This document shows, piece after piece, positions 6,861 to 7,628 of a stretch of DNA of 7,628 nt. Every line of letters begins with the position of its first letter. Position 1 is the stretch's first letter. Both the position numbers and the translations under genes were made by a program. This DNA is from Parafilimonas sp. GTDB taxonomy: Bacteria > Bacteroidota > Bacteroidia > Chitinophagales > Chitinophagaceae. The stretch lies in assembly GCA_025927795.1 (NCBI GenBank), contig JAICKT010000214.1, positions 1-7,628 of the forward strand, given 5' to 3'. The notes below the pieces were generated by a model. The model was not told where the DNA came from. It made no database searches and saw only the letters and a program-made list of their open reading frames with translations.

Positions 6861-7598
6861 TTATGACTTGTTTTGTAAATAGGAAATCAATCGTTCTGCA
6901 TGGATTTTCAAAACTTGTACGTTGTGTTGTTGACCTCTAAGATTTATCTTGAATATCCATAGATCATTAAAAAGCCGATCAATAGATGCCTTATCAGTTT
7001 GAAGTAACTCTGGAGCAGAATCCGAATGGCGTTGCGGTGAATAAAGCTGGTGAAACGCCGGAAAATCAATTTCTTTTTGAATCGCACTGGTAGAACTTGC
7101 CTGGTTATTTTCTAAGGCATCCTGATGTATCAATTCCTTTCGTACCAACGCATCATAGCCGATAATACTGTCGGCTTCGTCTTTATTCTGAATCAAACGT
7201 AAGCCTCCTGCAGTTTTTAATTGTTGAATGGTACGATCCGTATAGATGAAATCAGTAAATCCGGTAAGGTAAGGAAGAATGGCATTGAGACAGGCTGTAG
7301 ATGTGGTATGATGACTTACTGTATCGTAACAGGCAGTAATTTGGTTTGTTACCGAGTCAAAATATTTATATTCAGCAATAAGAGTGGTGAACTGTGCAGT
7401 ATCTTTTTTTAAATCTTCTATAAAAGATTTTACGTATTCATCGCCTCTTTTTTTATCAGACAGGTGTTCCCTCACATTCTCTGCAATAAATCCCAGCGTT
7501 ACCGCAAGAAATATCATGATGAATTCCAAAAAATATTCTTTGAAATTTTTCTTCCGATGGCTATCGGAACCTACGTGTGGGTGATGATGTACTTCCAT
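6861..7598 (-). CDS. Single-pass membrane protein of the array family, type C
   Basis: Function unknown; 245 residues, the first copy in transcription order within the window. It has the long head HHHPHVGSDSHRKK with the complete inverted repeat (7552-7569), and a membrane helix at about 22-39 followed by AENVREH. Ectodomain: EDLKKD (61-66), the Cys pair at 90 and 103 in A-C-Y-D-T-V-S...T-A-C-L, and the core TDRTIQQLKTAGGLRLIQNKDEADSI (120-145). It ends LISYLQNKS with TAA. The Cys pair and core correspond without gaps to the type C gene at 3239-2517 after allowing for the five-codon head insertion, but it stops about three residues earlier than the partner's NKYHFE. Its first 41 codons and leader are shared with the type B gene at 6486, not with its type C partner, so it looks like a head-swapped chimera. 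Confidence 0.92.
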   Translation of the reverse strand: MEVHHHPHVGSDSHRKKNFKEYFLEFIMIFLAVTLGFIAENVREHLSDKKRGDEYVKSFIEDLKKDTAQFTTLIAEYKYFDSVTNQITACYDTVSHHTTSTACLNAILPYLTGFTDFIYTDRTIQQLKTAGGLRLIQNKDEADSIIGYDALVRKELIHQDALENNQASSTSAIQKEIDFPAFHQLYSPQRHSDSAPELLQTDKASIDRLFNDLWIFKINLRGQQHNVQVLKIHAERLISYLQNKS

Positions 7599-7625
7599 CT
7601 TTGCAGTCGTTTAGTTTAAAGTAGA
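7476..7625. repeat. 150-bp direct repeat, copy 2
   Basis: Partner of 6364-6513. The 27 bases upstream of the start codon (7599-7625) are identical to 6487-6513, and the match ends at 7625, three bases before the window edge, so the right boundary is real and not set by the window end. Recombination between the two copies would remove one gene-length unit of 1112 bp. Confidence 0.9.
7552..7569. repeat. Perfect inverted repeat inside the coding head, one of six
   Basis: TTCCGATGGCTATCGGAA has a 7-bp perfect stem with a 4-base loop and encodes S-D-S-H-R-K on the minus strand, starting about 30 bases after the start codon. The same element occurs at 103-120 (loop TGCT), 1660-1675 (6-bp stem), 2417-2434, 4746-4763 and 6440-6457. 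It is absent from the genes starting at 903, 3239, 4011 and 5670. In three of these the head is five codons shorter; in the gene at 4011 it is three codons shorter. In mRNA it could fold near the ribosome entry region; that effect is inference. Confidence 0.85.
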
Positions 7626-7628
7626 AGT

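Noticed and set aside
57..7598. CRISPR array or insertion sequence as the source of the repeats
   Set aside because: The repeats are gene-length with coding heads, not short direct repeats with spacers, and no transposase or terminal inverted repeats are present.

Overview
The window is almost entirely one tandem array of paralogous genes, all on the minus strand. It holds eight genes of about 240-256 codons, one of them split by a stop codon, plus two small relics at positions where further copies would be expected. Every protein begins with the same short cytoplasmic tail (M-[ED]-V-H-H-H-P...K-K), followed by one membrane-spanning segment (FKEYFLEFLMIFLAVTLGFF-like, then A-E-[SN]-x-R-[EQ]). 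About 210 residues of mostly helical, strongly divergent sequence follow. I recognise this N-terminus as a recurring pattern among uncharacterised Bacteroidota proteins. The layout resembles the DUF6090 group: one membrane anchor, then D-L-x-x-D, then a central T-x-x-Q-[LM]-x-x-[AS]-G...[LI]-[LI]...D-S-[IL]-x-x-Y motif. I cannot assign a biochemical function. The low G+C content, the A-rich start contexts without strong Shine-Dalgarno sequences and the family itself point to a Bacteroidota chromosome, perhaps of the Chitinophagaceae or Sphingobacteriales; this is inference.

Transcription runs from right to left. The order is 7598-6861, 6486-5821 (with an in-frame stop; homologous coding continues to 5680), 5670-4918, 4792-4022, 4011-3247, 3239-2517, 2463-1714, 1702-947, 903-160, and a 30-codon relic at 149-57. 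Several gaps are only 7-11 bp, as expected of an operon. Wider gaps lie at 4793-4917 (125 bp) and 6487-6860 (374 bp). The wide gap at 6487-6860 holds an apparent relic of another start codon and a patch of higher G+C content.

By their extracytoplasmic regions the copies fall into types: A (903-160 and 5670-4918, with 4792-4022 a distant relative), B (4011-3247 and 6486-5821), C (3239-2517 and 7598-6861), and two singletons (2463-1714 and 1702-947). The N-terminal module does not follow these types. A 5-codon insertion that carries a perfect inverted repeat is present in some members of types B and C and absent from their closest relatives. The B gene at 6486 and the C gene at 7598 share a 150-bp block with only 3 mismatches, covering 27 bp upstream plus 41 codons, but differ strongly beyond it. 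The simplest reading is a constant-head, variable-ectodomain family that is duplicated, reshuffled by recombination at the 5' end, and eroded. No transposase, RNA gene, CRISPR array or recognisable enzyme is present.
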